Source: Deltaproteobacteria bacterium
Lineage (GTDB): Bacteria; Desulfobacterota; Desulfobacteria; Desulfobacterales; Desulfobacteraceae
Assembly (NCBI GenBank): GCA_027858995.1
Contig: JAQIBP010000067.1
Coordinates: forward strand, 1-64,000
Reading direction: 5' to 3'
DNA: 64,000 nucleotides
The notes under the pieces: model-generated
Told to the model about the DNA's origin: nothing
What the model saw: the letters and a program-made list of their open reading frames with translations, nothing else
Databases searched by the model: none
Made by a program: the position numbers and the translations under genes
Shown: positions 54,920 to 63,149 of the stretch, in pieces
How positions within the stretch are numbered: the stretch's first letter is position 1
Layout of the letters: each line of letters begins with the position of its first letter

Positions 54920-55431
54920 TATTTTTCTATTCCAACCCTTGCCTTGATACCCTGTTTATAATAGTGCTTGATCTCTTTCATTTCGGTGACAAGATCTGCT
55001 CTCTCAATCACTTTTTGACTTGCATTGCGCCCTGTAATGACAAGTTCAACATTTTCAGGCTTCATATCCATAAGCTCTAAAAGTGCTTTTTCTGTAAACA
55101 AGTTGCACATAACTGCAACATTAGCTTCTTCAGCAATAACTACATCGTATCTGTTCTGCTTTAAAATTTCACACAACTTTAGATAACCTGCAGCACCTGC
55201 TGCCATATCATCTTCAGATGGTTTTCCTTTAACAAACCGTCCAAGACCATATTGTTCAATGGTGATATTATCAAATCTCGATAAAGCCTTGATTTCAGAA
55301 TAATCACCTTTTTTTAAAAACTGGATAATATAAACATTGAGGCCTGCTCCTGCTGCCCGTAGCGCAAGGCCAAGGCTTGCTGTTGTTTTGCCTTTACCAT
55401 TTCCTGTATAAACCTGGATATATCCTTTCAT
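54919..55431 (-). CDS. cobO: Cob(I)yrinic acid a,c-diamide adenosyltransferase
   Basis: This 170-residue protein opens with YTGNGKGKTTASLGLALRA, the P-loop of the CobO/BtuR type, which binds ATP in the reverse orientation. VIAEEANVAVMC and ELVITGRNASQKVIERAD are further family segments. It transfers the 5'-deoxyadenosyl group to cobalt(I) corrinoid. It lies directly upstream of cbiP, whose product uses the adenosylated substrate. Some CobO proteins have a longer N-terminus than this one. Confidence 0.93.
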   Translation of the reverse strand: MKGYIQVYTGNGKGKTTASLGLALRAAGAGLNVYIIQFLKKGDYSEIKALSRFDNITIEQYGLGRFVKGKPSEDDMAAGAAGYLKLCEILKQNRYDVVIAEEANVAVMCNLFTEKALLELMDMKPENVELVITGRNASQKVIERADLVTEMKEIKHYYKQGIKARVGIEK

Positions 55432-55515
55432 AATTTTCCTTTCAGATATCTGTTATGCTGTCTCTTGTTAGTCCGTTGCATTTACCCGTTCCAGGATGGC
55501 TTTATAAAACTGTGT

Positions 55516-56304
55516 TCATATCTTATATTTTTTTCCATAACCCCTGGGTGTAAAGAGGAAATCAAGATATCTTAAAGAGGTGCTTGAACCAATAAATACT
55601 ACGGTCTGCATACCTATATCAGCTGTGTCCATCTGGTCAAGAGTTGTAAATGATATATTTTGATTTTCTCTCATTGCCCCTGTGACAATCGCAACAGGCG
55701 TGGACCCTTCTCTATGTTCCAGTATAAGTTCCTGGGCTTTTGTGATTTGCCAGTCTCGTTTTTTACTTTTTGGATTATAGATAACAATGACAAAGTCTGC
55801 CATGGCAGCATATGTCAACCGTTTCTCAATTTTCTCCCATGGGGTTAAAAGATCGCTCAGGGAGATGGCAGCAAAATCATGGGTCAGAGGAGCTCCGGCT
55901 AAAGCGGCTCCCGATGCAAGGGCAGGAATCCCGGGAATGATTTCAAGAGGCAGTCCTCTATTGCTGTTGGAAGACTCAGATTTATCCCTGGCTCTTATAA
56001 GTTTTATATCCCGTTTTTTACAAATTTCAAAAACAAGGCCTGCCATGGCATAAATACCTGGATCACCCCCTGAAACAAGAGCACATGACTTGCCGATTAA
56101 AGCCATATCAATTGCTTTTTCAACTCTTTCCACCTCTTTTGTCATGCCGGTAGAGATGATTTCCTTGCCCGGGATAAGATCTTTAATCAAGTCAATATAG
56201 GTTGTATAACCTGCTATACAATCAACCTGTTTGATAATTTCAATGGCTCTTAAAGGCATATAAGAGATATCTCCCGGCCCTGTCCCGATTACATAAAGTG
56301 TCAT
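55516..56304 (-). CDS. cbiH: Cobalt-precorrin-3B C17-methyltransferase
   Basis: This 262-residue protein belongs to the tetrapyrrole methyltransferase fold. IGTGPGDISYMPLRA (6-20) is the SAM-site loop, CALVSGGDPGIYAMAG the second conserved loop, and PGIPALASGAALAGAPLTHDF a CobJ/CbiH hallmark. It methylates C17 with ring contraction. Its ATG overlaps the cbiG stop by 4 nt, fitting their consecutive reactions. The 83 nt between it and cobO hold no gene. Confidence 0.93.
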   Translation of the reverse strand: MTLYVIGTGPGDISYMPLRAIEIIKQVDCIAGYTTYIDLIKDLIPGKEIISTGMTKEVERVEKAIDMALIGKSCALVSGGDPGIYAMAGLVFEICKKRDIKLIRARDKSESSNSNRGLPLEIIPGIPALASGAALAGAPLTHDFAAISLSDLLTPWEKIEKRLTYAAMADFVIVIYNPKSKKRDWQITKAQELILEHREGSTPVAIVTGAMRENQNISFTTLDQMDTADIGMQTVVFIGSSTSLRYLDFLFTPRGYGKKYKI

Positions 56305-57440
56305 TTTTTTATTGCCACTGCGATTGTGACATCCCTGTTTTTCTGTTTTGTAACAATTAAATTCCCTCCTGATTCATCCGATTTGTCCCTGGATGAGGCA
56401 GCTGATAAAATTGCTGCTGCTTCACAAACACTTTTTACACCAAGATGTTTTTCCACCATCTTTGACGGAGTTTTAATTGTTTTAACTGAGTTTAATTCCT
56501 GGTTATTATAAAAATCGATCTTGATCTGCATCTCATCGGAGAGTTTTAACAAACCTGTTTCATCTTTTTTTACTTGTGTTGTTCCAAATCTGTAAACACT
56601 GTTGATGGACAAACCTTGTTCTTTTAAAACAGATAATAAAAATTCTTTAAGGGCTTTATATTTTGTTCCTCTATTGCACCCTATTCCCACACTTAACACA
56701 GGCGGTCTTAAAATCAAAGTTTCACGTGAAACTTTTTTAATTTCATGGGAGCAGAGTATTTTTTTGTTTTCAATATTTTTATCGTCTGCTTCTATACCTA
56801 TCTCACTTGCATCAGTCCAAAAATTTTCAGGCAGAACATTTTTAATAATGCCACAAGGATCATACAGGCTTACAGGCCGGCCAGCTAAAAACGCCATGTT
56901 AATATGCTTAATATTTTGTGGTGTTTCAATCATAATGCTCTTTTTTTTTGCTATCATATCAATGGAGGGGAGATTGTTGGTGTCTGTTGCCGTAGTAATC
57001 ACAGGCTCTGCTTTAATAATAGCAGCAATTTTTTTGGTCAGTGCGTTTGCCCCGCCAAGATGTCCGGATAAAAAACTTATTGCGTAATTAGCCTTATCCT
57101 CCACCACAACAACTGCCGGATCAAAAATTTTTGATTGCAGCAAAGGTGCTATGATGCGGATTGCAATTCCTGTGGAAAAAATAAAAACATGACCAGAAAA
57201 ATTATTAAACTGCCGTTCTATCTCTTTGGATAATTTTTTAAAAACAGAAATATTTTTACTAAATGGGTGTTGCTTGTCCTGCTCCTGCCAGAGTTTTTCT
57301 GAAACAAAAAAAGTCGAGCCTTTAACTGCATTGTGAATTTTTCGGCCAAGCAGTTTTCCATTGGGTGTAATACTCCAGATGGCAATTGAATCTATTCTAT
57401 TTTTTTGCATCTCTATATCCATGGGAAAACCCTGCATCAT
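56301..57440 (-). CDS. cbiG: Cobalt-precorrin-5A hydrolase
   Basis: This 379-residue protein matches CbiG. The N-terminal part includes FIFSTGIAIRIIAPLL and ANYAISFLSGHLGGANALT. The C-terminal part includes SVGIGCNRGTKYKALKEFLL and HLGVKSVCEAAAILSA. CbiG opens the delta-lactone of cobalt-precorrin-5A, releasing acetaldehyde, a step of the anaerobic (early cobalt) pathway. The given start overlaps the end of cbiF by 44 nt; ATG 57410 would leave an overlap of 14 nt and is equally good, since no strong Shine-Dalgarno is visible. Confidence 0.92.
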   Translation of the reverse strand: MMQGFPMDIEMQKNRIDSIAIWSITPNGKLLGRKIHNAVKGSTFFVSEKLWQEQDKQHPFSKNISVFKKLSKEIERQFNNFSGHVFIFSTGIAIRIIAPLLQSKIFDPAVVVVEDKANYAISFLSGHLGGANALTKKIAAIIKAEPVITTATDTNNLPSIDMIAKKKSIMIETPQNIKHINMAFLAGRPVSLYDPCGIIKNVLPENFWTDASEIGIEADDKNIENKKILCSHEIKKVSRETLILRPPVLSVGIGCNRGTKYKALKEFLLSVLKEQGLSINSVYRFGTTQVKKDETGLLKLSDEMQIKIDFYNNQELNSVKTIKTPSKMVEKHLGVKSVCEAAAILSAASSRDKSDESGGNLIVTKQKNRDVTIAVAIKK

Positions 57441-58188
57441 ACAGTTTTGATTTTAAAATATTTTTTGATTTGCTGCCTGCTGCTGCCTCAACACATTTTC
57501 CTGCAATAATCAGAGCATGTTTTGTGATTCTGTTTTCTTTACATTTCTTAACAAGGTCTTGAGTTTTTGTATAAATTATTTTTTCTTCCGGGTGACTCAT
57601 TTTATATGCAATTGCACATAAAGACTCTTTGCCGTAATGTTTTTCCAAAACCTTTTGTACTTTTTGTATAAGCCCTATGCTGAGATATATTGCCATGGAA
57701 GCTTTGTGTGCTGCAAGTTTTTCAAGATCTTCAGATTCTGGAACAGGTGTTCTTCCGGAAATTCTTGTTAAAATCAACGTCTGCGTAATTTCAGGAAGGG
57801 TGTATTCCATATTCATTTTTGAAGATGCTGCAAATGCTGCTGTGACTCCCGGAATCATTTCATAGGGAATGTCTATTTTTTCAAGTTCTCTCATCTGCTC
57901 ATAAATAGCTCCATACAAAGCCGGGTCACCAGTGTGCAGACGAACAATCTTTTTTCCTCTCTTATGATATGTTTTGATGGTATCAATAATTGTATTAAGA
58001 TCCATGCCTGCACTTGATTTTGTTTCAGTTTTTTTACCCTTCCAGCATAAAACAGCTTCGGGAACAAGAGAACCTGCATAAATTATTAGATCTGCTTTTT
58101 TAAGCGCGTTCATGGCTTTGACAGTAATAAGATCAGGATCACCCGGCCCGGCTCCTGCAAAAATCACTCTGTTTTTATCTTTTTTCAT
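57397..58188 (-). CDS. cbiF: Cobalt-precorrin-4 C11-methyltransferase
   Basis: This 263-residue tetrapyrrole methyltransferase has FAGAGPGDPDLITVKA (10-25), IVRLHTGDPALYGAIYEQM, and PGVTAAFAASSKMNMEYTLP, matching CbiF/CobM. It methylates C11. About 130 nt without a gene separate it from cbiET upstream in the operon; this gap holds only AT-rich DNA. Confidence 0.93.
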   Translation of the reverse strand: MKKDKNRVIFAGAGPGDPDLITVKAMNALKKADLIIYAGSLVPEAVLCWKGKKTETKSSAGMDLNTIIDTIKTYHKRGKKIVRLHTGDPALYGAIYEQMRELEKIDIPYEMIPGVTAAFAASSKMNMEYTLPEITQTLILTRISGRTPVPESEDLEKLAAHKASMAIYLSIGLIQKVQKVLEKHYGKESLCAIAYKMSHPEEKIIYTKTQDLVKKCKENRITKHALIIAGKCVEAAAGSKSKNILKSKLYDAGFSHGYRDAKK

Positions 58189-58319
58189 GTTTTTTTATCC
58201 ATCTCTTGTTTCATAATCTTTAAACAGGCTTCCAGTTTATATATTTTCAGGTTATGGTTAAAGGGCAACAATCTTCTCCAATTTTGAAACAGTGAAAATT
58301 AACATTTGATATCTCGCTT

Positions 58320-59552
58320 TCAGGGTTTTGTGCCTGATATTATCCATACAGGATTCAAAGCCTCAAGCCTGTCACCAAATGGCATGGGCCTGGATCTTGC
58401 AATCTGGATCTGTACAATTTGAGGATCAAAGTTTAATTCCTTTAATAAACGCAGTGCTGTATGAAAATTTTGCAGCAGTACGCTGTTAACAACTATAACA
58501 CCAGATGGTACAAGTTTTTCACAGCATATTTGTATAATTTTTTTAAGATTCTTCCCGCCTCCGCCTATAAAAATTCTATCAGGGTTTTCTTCTATTTCAC
58601 CAACTCCCTTTGGGAACTCTTTGTTTATCACTTTTATATTTGCGCAATGGAATTTTTTAATATTGTAAACAATATCAGAAATTCGATTTTGATTTTTTTC
58701 TATTGCATACACCCTTCCTTCTGGTATTTGAAGTGCTGCTTCAATACCAAGAGAGCCGGAACCTGATCCAATATCCCACAACAGATGATTTTTTTTTATC
58801 AATTTTAATTTGGACAGTGTGATGCTGCGAACTTCTGATTTTGTAATCAATCCTTTTGAATGTTTAAACAGGGAGTCTTCCATTCCAATATGTGTTTCAT
58901 GTGAAACATCTATATTCTCTTTTTTAATTTTTTTTAAAATAACAATGTTGGGTTGAGAAAATTTTTGCGTGGCTGCCTCCTCAAGATTGTCCAACCATTT
59001 TATTTTTTCTTTTTTCATGTCTCCAAGATTTTCCAGAACACAAAATGTAAAATCAAAAAAACTGTTTTTAATTAGCTCAGCCGCAATATATTGAGGATTT
59101 TTTTGCGGATCTGTTAAAAAAGCTACCTTGCTTTCTCCGGCAAGAGTTGAAAAACAAAAAGGTTTGGATTGTTTTCCGTGAAGGCTGATAATTTTTGCAT
59201 CGTGCCAGGGTTCTTTAATTGCTACAAAAGCAGCTGAGATGGAAGAGATATTTGAATGGATATTTATCTGCTCTTTATGAAAATATTGGATCAATGTTGA
59301 GCCAATACCATAAAAGAGAGGATCACCGGAAGCCAGGACAACAATTTTATTAGTATTTATTTTCTTTTTAATAGTCTCCACTATTTTTTTAATGGAACCT
59401 GTGACGGGAATTTTTTGGATGGCAGGCAGATCAAACATCTCAAGATAGCGCCTGCCTGCAACCAGCACATCACATCTGTTTATTATGTCTAAATGATTTT
59501 GGGTAAGGTCTTTCTTGCTCTGCCCCATACCGATAATGTCAATTGGGTTCAT
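58320..59552 (-). CDS. cbiET: Fused cobalt-precorrin-7 C5-methyltransferase / C15-methyltransferase-decarboxylase
   Basis: This 410-residue fusion has two parts. Residues 1-210 are CbiE-like (IIGMGQSKKDLTQNHLDII, VLASGDPLFYGIGSTL). Residues 215-410 are CbiT-like with a Rossmann SAM motif (LLWDIGSGSGSLGIEAAL) and DRIFIGGGGKNL. Together they methylate C5 and C15 and remove the C12 acetate carboxyl, as CobL does. The stop codon of the upstream membrane-protein gene directly abuts its start. Confidence 0.92.
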   Translation of the reverse strand: MNPIDIIGMGQSKKDLTQNHLDIINRCDVLVAGRRYLEMFDLPAIQKIPVTGSIKKIVETIKKKINTNKIVVLASGDPLFYGIGSTLIQYFHKEQINIHSNISSISAAFVAIKEPWHDAKIISLHGKQSKPFCFSTLAGESKVAFLTDPQKNPQYIAAELIKNSFFDFTFCVLENLGDMKKEKIKWLDNLEEAATQKFSQPNIVILKKIKKENIDVSHETHIGMEDSLFKHSKGLITKSEVRSITLSKLKLIKKNHLLWDIGSGSGSLGIEAALQIPEGRVYAIEKNQNRISDIVYNIKKFHCANIKVINKEFPKGVGEIEENPDRIFIGGGGKNLKKIIQICCEKLVPSGVIVVNSVLLQNFHTALRLLKELNFDPQIVQIQIARSRPMPFGDRLEALNPVWIISGTKP

Positions 59553-60608
59553 CTATATCACCATATAATAAAGGGTTCCCATTAATATTATACTCAAAAC
59601 TCTGAAAACTTGTCCTGATAATAGCAGTTGCAGTCCCATTTTGGGAGAAAAAATTCCCATATATCTTGGAAGTTGGTGACGAAGAGCTCGTATGGGAAAT
59701 GCAATAATATTTCCAAGCAGCAGAGCAATTACAGTCTGTTTGACAGTGATAACACCTGCATCCAGCAATGCCCCGGCAGCTGCAAACCCTGATGTAAATT
59801 CTGCAGCAAAGCTCAATATCACTACAGACAGTGATTCTATGGGCATTATAGAGAGAGTAACAAATTGTGATAAAGACTTATTAAGATAATCAAAAAACCC
59901 ATTTAAATTAAGAATAAACACAATGGTATAAATTGGCAGCACCCAGATAATAATTCTGATTATTCGGCCTGGCAGCTTTGATTTTATTTTTTTTATAATG
60001 GTTGGGAAATCTTTTTTATCATTTTTTTCATCTACCTTTGACTGGACTTTTTCCTTATCAGCTTCCTGATAATTTTTAAGAAAAATTCTACCAAAGAGAA
60101 GAAAACAGATAGTTCTTAAAAGAGTTGCAAGAAATGTAATAATAAAATACAAAGCCCCAGCATAACCGGTTAAGGGAAGTACTATAAAGACAGTTGTTGG
60201 CAGATGCAGAAAAAATGCCGGGAACTGATTTATATAGTTAGATAAAAACAGTTGCATTTTACTGATTTTCTTCTCTTCATAAAAATCAAGAAGCATGGCA
60301 TTGGCAGAAGCTCCAGAAAAAAATGCAGTTGTAAAAGCAGCGCTGCATCTGTTTCCAAGATTTGAAAAAGAAAAAAACGGCCATGCAAGAATGGCAAGAT
60401 GCTTTGTCCAGCCAAAACCTTCAATTACCTGTCCTGCCAAAAGTCCCAGTGAGATAAACATGACAAGACGCAGCAAAGGAATACCAAGTTTATTGATACC
60501 GACAGCAAGGCTGATATTGTTAAAATAGATAGCACTGAAAATCAAACATGCAAGAGTAAAGCCTGTTGAAATCCAAAAATCCTTATATTTTACTTCACCA
60601 GGTTTCAT
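59553..60608 (-). CDS. Gate/nucleoside-recognition-domain membrane protein in the cobalamin operon
   Basis: This 351-residue protein has about nine membrane helices and matches the nucleoside recognition (Gate) domain family (RCSAAFTTAFFSGASANAML early; FTSGFAAAGALLDAGVITVK late). It overlaps cbiL by 4 nt and abuts cbiET, so it is an integral part of the operon. Gate proteins are associated with transport or membrane morphogenesis, but this member has no proven function. Context suggests transport of cobalt, a corrinoid or an intermediate, or membrane anchoring of the pathway. Confidence 0.8.
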   Translation of the reverse strand: MKPGEVKYKDFWISTGFTLACLIFSAIYFNNISLAVGINKLGIPLLRLVMFISLGLLAGQVIEGFGWTKHLAILAWPFFSFSNLGNRCSAAFTTAFFSGASANAMLLDFYEEKKISKMQLFLSNYINQFPAFFLHLPTTVFIVLPLTGYAGALYFIITFLATLLRTICFLLFGRIFLKNYQEADKEKVQSKVDEKNDKKDFPTIIKKIKSKLPGRIIRIIIWVLPIYTIVFILNLNGFFDYLNKSLSQFVTLSIMPIESLSVVILSFAAEFTSGFAAAGALLDAGVITVKQTVIALLLGNIIAFPIRALRHQLPRYMGIFSPKMGLQLLLSGQVFRVLSIILMGTLYYMVI

Positions 60609-61309
60609 TTTGATGCCAGTATCAATGTCCAGTAATCAGGCTTTTTTGTTTCAAGTTCATTAATATTGTTTATAACCTGTTCATTTTCACGACCACACTT
60701 TGATACAGCCACGGCTTTATTATCAAAACCTGTCTCTTTTAAAGCACAGTTTATATCTTTTATGTTTTTATATGCCTTTACTATGGCAACATTTTCAACA
60801 CCACTGTTCTTTCTTATCTGTTCACCTCCAAAGGCTCCGGAGATTATAAGCAGGGATTCTTCACCTTCAACAAGGATCTTGTTCAATCTTGCAGAGGCAG
60901 CATGGAAAGAGGTAATACCCGGGATAGTCTCAATATCAGCTTCAGGCATAATACACTCCATCTTTTTTAAGATATAACCAAAGGTGGAGTAGGTTGTGGG
61001 GTCTCCAAGAGTAAGAAAAACTGCATTTTTCCCTTTTTTTAACTCTTTTGCTATCTGTTTTGCATTATAAGTCCACGCAGCCTCAACCTCTTTTTCATCT
61101 TTGGTCATGGGGAAAGACAATTTTTCAATCCTGGTTGAAGGCGATATATAAGGTGTTGCAATTTCAACAGCAAGGCTGTATCTGTTTTTTGTAGATGCAG
61201 CAGTAAAAATAATATCAGCCTCCTTGATGATCCTGACAGCCTTGATTGTCAGAAGTTCCGGGTCGCCCGGGCCTACACCTACACCAAAAAGTTTTCCTGT
61301 AGTTTTCAT
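60605..61309 (-). CDS. cbiL: Cobalt-precorrin-2 C20-methyltransferase
   Basis: This 234-residue tetrapyrrole methyltransferase carries GVGVGPGDPELLTIKAVRII (9-28), NAVFLTLGDPTTYSTFGYIL and IPGITSFHAASARLNKI, a CobI/CbiL hallmark. It methylates C20 of cobalt-precorrin-2. It overlaps both neighbours by 4 nt. Confidence 0.93.
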   Translation of the reverse strand: MKTTGKLFGVGVGPGDPELLTIKAVRIIKEADIIFTAASTKNRYSLAVEIATPYISPSTRIEKLSFPMTKDEKEVEAAWTYNAKQIAKELKKGKNAVFLTLGDPTTYSTFGYILKKMECIMPEADIETIPGITSFHAASARLNKILVEGEESLLIISGAFGGEQIRKNSGVENVAIVKAYKNIKDINCALKETGFDNKAVAVSKCGRENEQVINNINELETKKPDYWTLILASK

Positions 61310-62259
61310 TGTATATCCTCTTTAAAAATATCAGGATAAAGGATTGTTCCTATTGTTATAATTCCTTTATAAAGCCTGGAAACAGGCCTTGACACTATAC
61401 TTTCATCAATTAAATATATTTGATTGTTCTTTATAGCTTTTATAATATTGAATCCTGGTTCTTGTTTTATCTGTTCTATATTTACAGCATTCATTACACC
61501 ATGCTGGGCTAAAAACACATCAATCTGTGATGCTTTTGCAAGAATTTGCTCTTTACCATAAATGGCAATATTTGTATTTCGTGATGCTTTTGCATCAAAA
61601 GCCACATTAATTCCACCTGCTGTTTCAAGGGCAAAGATTGGCATAGCGGTTTGTGTAAAAGTTTTCATCCTTGTATGAATGGCCTCAAAATAGACCTTTT
61701 TTCTATCTTTAATCCTGCTGGTTTTCTGTCTGATATTGTCTGTTTTCTGTTTAAAATCCTGGACCATTTTTTTGGATTGCTGTTCTCTGCCTGTCAACAG
61801 GCCTAATTTTAACCAGTACTCATACATCTCTCTTATTCTGGAAGGTTGAAGGGAAACAATTGTAATACCTGATTTTTCAAGGCGATTAATCAATTTTGGA
61901 TAACCATTATCAATCATGGGTCGTATGAGAACAAGATCGGGCATAACCGCCATAAATTTTTCAGGACCGTCATGGTAGGAAAATCTTTGCTTTTCATCTA
62001 CTTTTTCAGGAAAAGTATCATTAATGGAAACCCCGATTATATTATTCTCAAGCCCCAGATAATAGAGATTTTCCGTATGGGCACCATAGAGGGAGATTAT
62101 CCTTGTGAATGATTTTTCAAAAGTAATCTTCCGACCTTTTTTATCTGTAATCTCCAATGCAGATGCCGGGATTGAAACACTCAAGAGTATAAAAACCATG
62201 AGCCTGGTTACAAGGTTTTTAAATATTTGTCGAATAATACACCTGTTTTGCTTGAACAT
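61306..62259 (-). CDS. Periplasmic substrate-binding protein of a corrinoid/iron-siderophore ABC transporter (BtuF-like)
   Basis: The product has 317 residues from ATG 62259; a TTG at 62274 would add five. A signal peptide ends at SIPASA, preceded by a long basic n-region. The body is the class III binding-protein fold: RIISLYGAHTENLYYLGLEN, PDLVLIRPMIDNGYPKLINR, then the second lobe ending near SRPVSRLYKGI. Corrinoid, siderophore and haem binders share this fold. Position within a cobalamin operon favours a corrinoid. The start lies inside the ATPase gene (41-nt overlap), which suggests coupling. Confidence 0.85.
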   Translation of the reverse strand: MFKQNRCIIRQIFKNLVTRLMVFILLSVSIPASALEITDKKGRKITFEKSFTRIISLYGAHTENLYYLGLENNIIGVSINDTFPEKVDEKQRFSYHDGPEKFMAVMPDLVLIRPMIDNGYPKLINRLEKSGITIVSLQPSRIREMYEYWLKLGLLTGREQQSKKMVQDFKQKTDNIRQKTSRIKDRKKVYFEAIHTRMKTFTQTAMPIFALETAGGINVAFDAKASRNTNIAIYGKEQILAKASQIDVFLAQHGVMNAVNIEQIKQEPGFNIIKAIKNNQIYLIDESIVSRPVSRLYKGIITIGTILYPDIFKEDIQ

Positions 62260-62998
62260 GTTCGTTAAATTCAACAGTTGATCTTACATCAAAAACATCT
62301 TTAATACTTTGCTGGGTTAAAACTTCCTGTGAATTGCCAAAAGCTTTTATTTCACCCTGCTTTAACATCAATAATTCATCAGACCAGCTTGAGGCAAGGT
62401 TTAAATCGTGGAAAACACTTATAACAAGTCTATTTTTTTCTTTGATGGATTGTTTTACAAGCTTGAGCATGTGCAGGGTATGATTAATGTCCATATTAGA
62501 AAAAGCTTCATCCAACAAAAGAATTGGCGTATCCTGACATAAAGCCCTTGCAAACACACACCTTTGCTTTTCTCCTCCGGACAGCTCATTTATTTTTCTA
62601 TCCTGCAGATGTTTTATCCCGCATACCTCCAGCATTGTTTCCACTTTTACAAAATCATCCATGCTGGGATGTGAAAATCTTGGTATATAAGGATGTCGTC
62701 CCATCATGACCACATCTTTGACGCTGAAAGGGAAATTTATACTATAATCCTGGGATACAATGGAAATTTTCTTTGAAACCTCTTTTTTAGTAAGAGATAA
62801 AATTGTTTTATTATCAATCTCAATATGACCTGCACAAGGATTTAAAAACCCGGAAATCAAATCTAACAGAGTTGTTTTACCACTACCGTTTGGGCCTATA
62901 ATTGAGTAAAAATTTCCAGATACAAAAGAACAGCCGATATTTTGAATCACCATATCGCCTTCATAGGCAAAAGATATATTATTGAGACTCAATTCCAT
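62219..62998 (-). CDS. ABC transporter ATP-binding protein (BtuD/FecE-like)
   Basis: This 259-residue ATPase has Walker A GPNGSGKTT (34-42), Q-loop VSQDYSINFPFSVKDVV, signature LSGGEKQR, Walker B ILLLDEAFSNMD and the H-loop ISVFHDLN. The Q-loop spacing and MMGRHPYIPRF fit the FecCD/BtuCD class. It energises import by the permease encoded upstream at 63150. A 122-bp palindromic element separates the two. Confidence 0.92.
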   Translation of the reverse strand: MELSLNNISFAYEGDMVIQNIGCSFVSGNFYSIIGPNGSGKTTLLDLISGFLNPCAGHIEIDNKTILSLTKKEVSKKISIVSQDYSINFPFSVKDVVMMGRHPYIPRFSHPSMDDFVKVETMLEVCGIKHLQDRKINELSGGEKQRCVFARALCQDTPILLLDEAFSNMDINHTLHMLKLVKQSIKEKNRLVISVFHDLNLASSWSDELLMLKQGEIKAFGNSQEVLTQQSIKDVFDVRSTVEFNEHVQAKQVYYSTNI

Positions 62999-63026
62999 GA
63001 TTTTTTATTCCTGCTCAAAAACCCAT

Positions 63027-63148
63027 GTTTGAATGAAAAGTTGCCCATATGTGAGGCGCAAAATCTTTTGTAACCGGAGTGTACTGTAGTACATGAGGAT
63101 TGCAAAAGGTTGAAGCAACGAAGCAGATGGGTGAGTTTTCGTTCAAAC
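63027..63148. repeat. 122-bp palindromic intergenic element
   Basis: Outer arms GTTTGAATGAAAAGTTGCCC (63027-63046) and GGGTGAGTTTTCGTTCAAAC (63129-63148) are imperfect complements. Inner blocks (GCGCAAAATCTTTTGTAACC and GGATTGCAAAAGGTTGAAGC) also pair partly. The centre is GTACTGTAGTAC (63081-63092). The design matches the class of GTAC-centred palindromic repeats scattered between genes in many proteobacteria. It sits inside the ABC transporter operon. Confidence 0.75.
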
Positions 63149-63149
63149 A

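Noticed and set aside
55432-55515. Possible cobalamin riboswitch in the gap between cobO and cbiH, or at 58189-58319
   Set aside because: The gaps are too short (84 and 131 nt) and I see no B12-box-like sequence. The operon's own leader lies outside the window.
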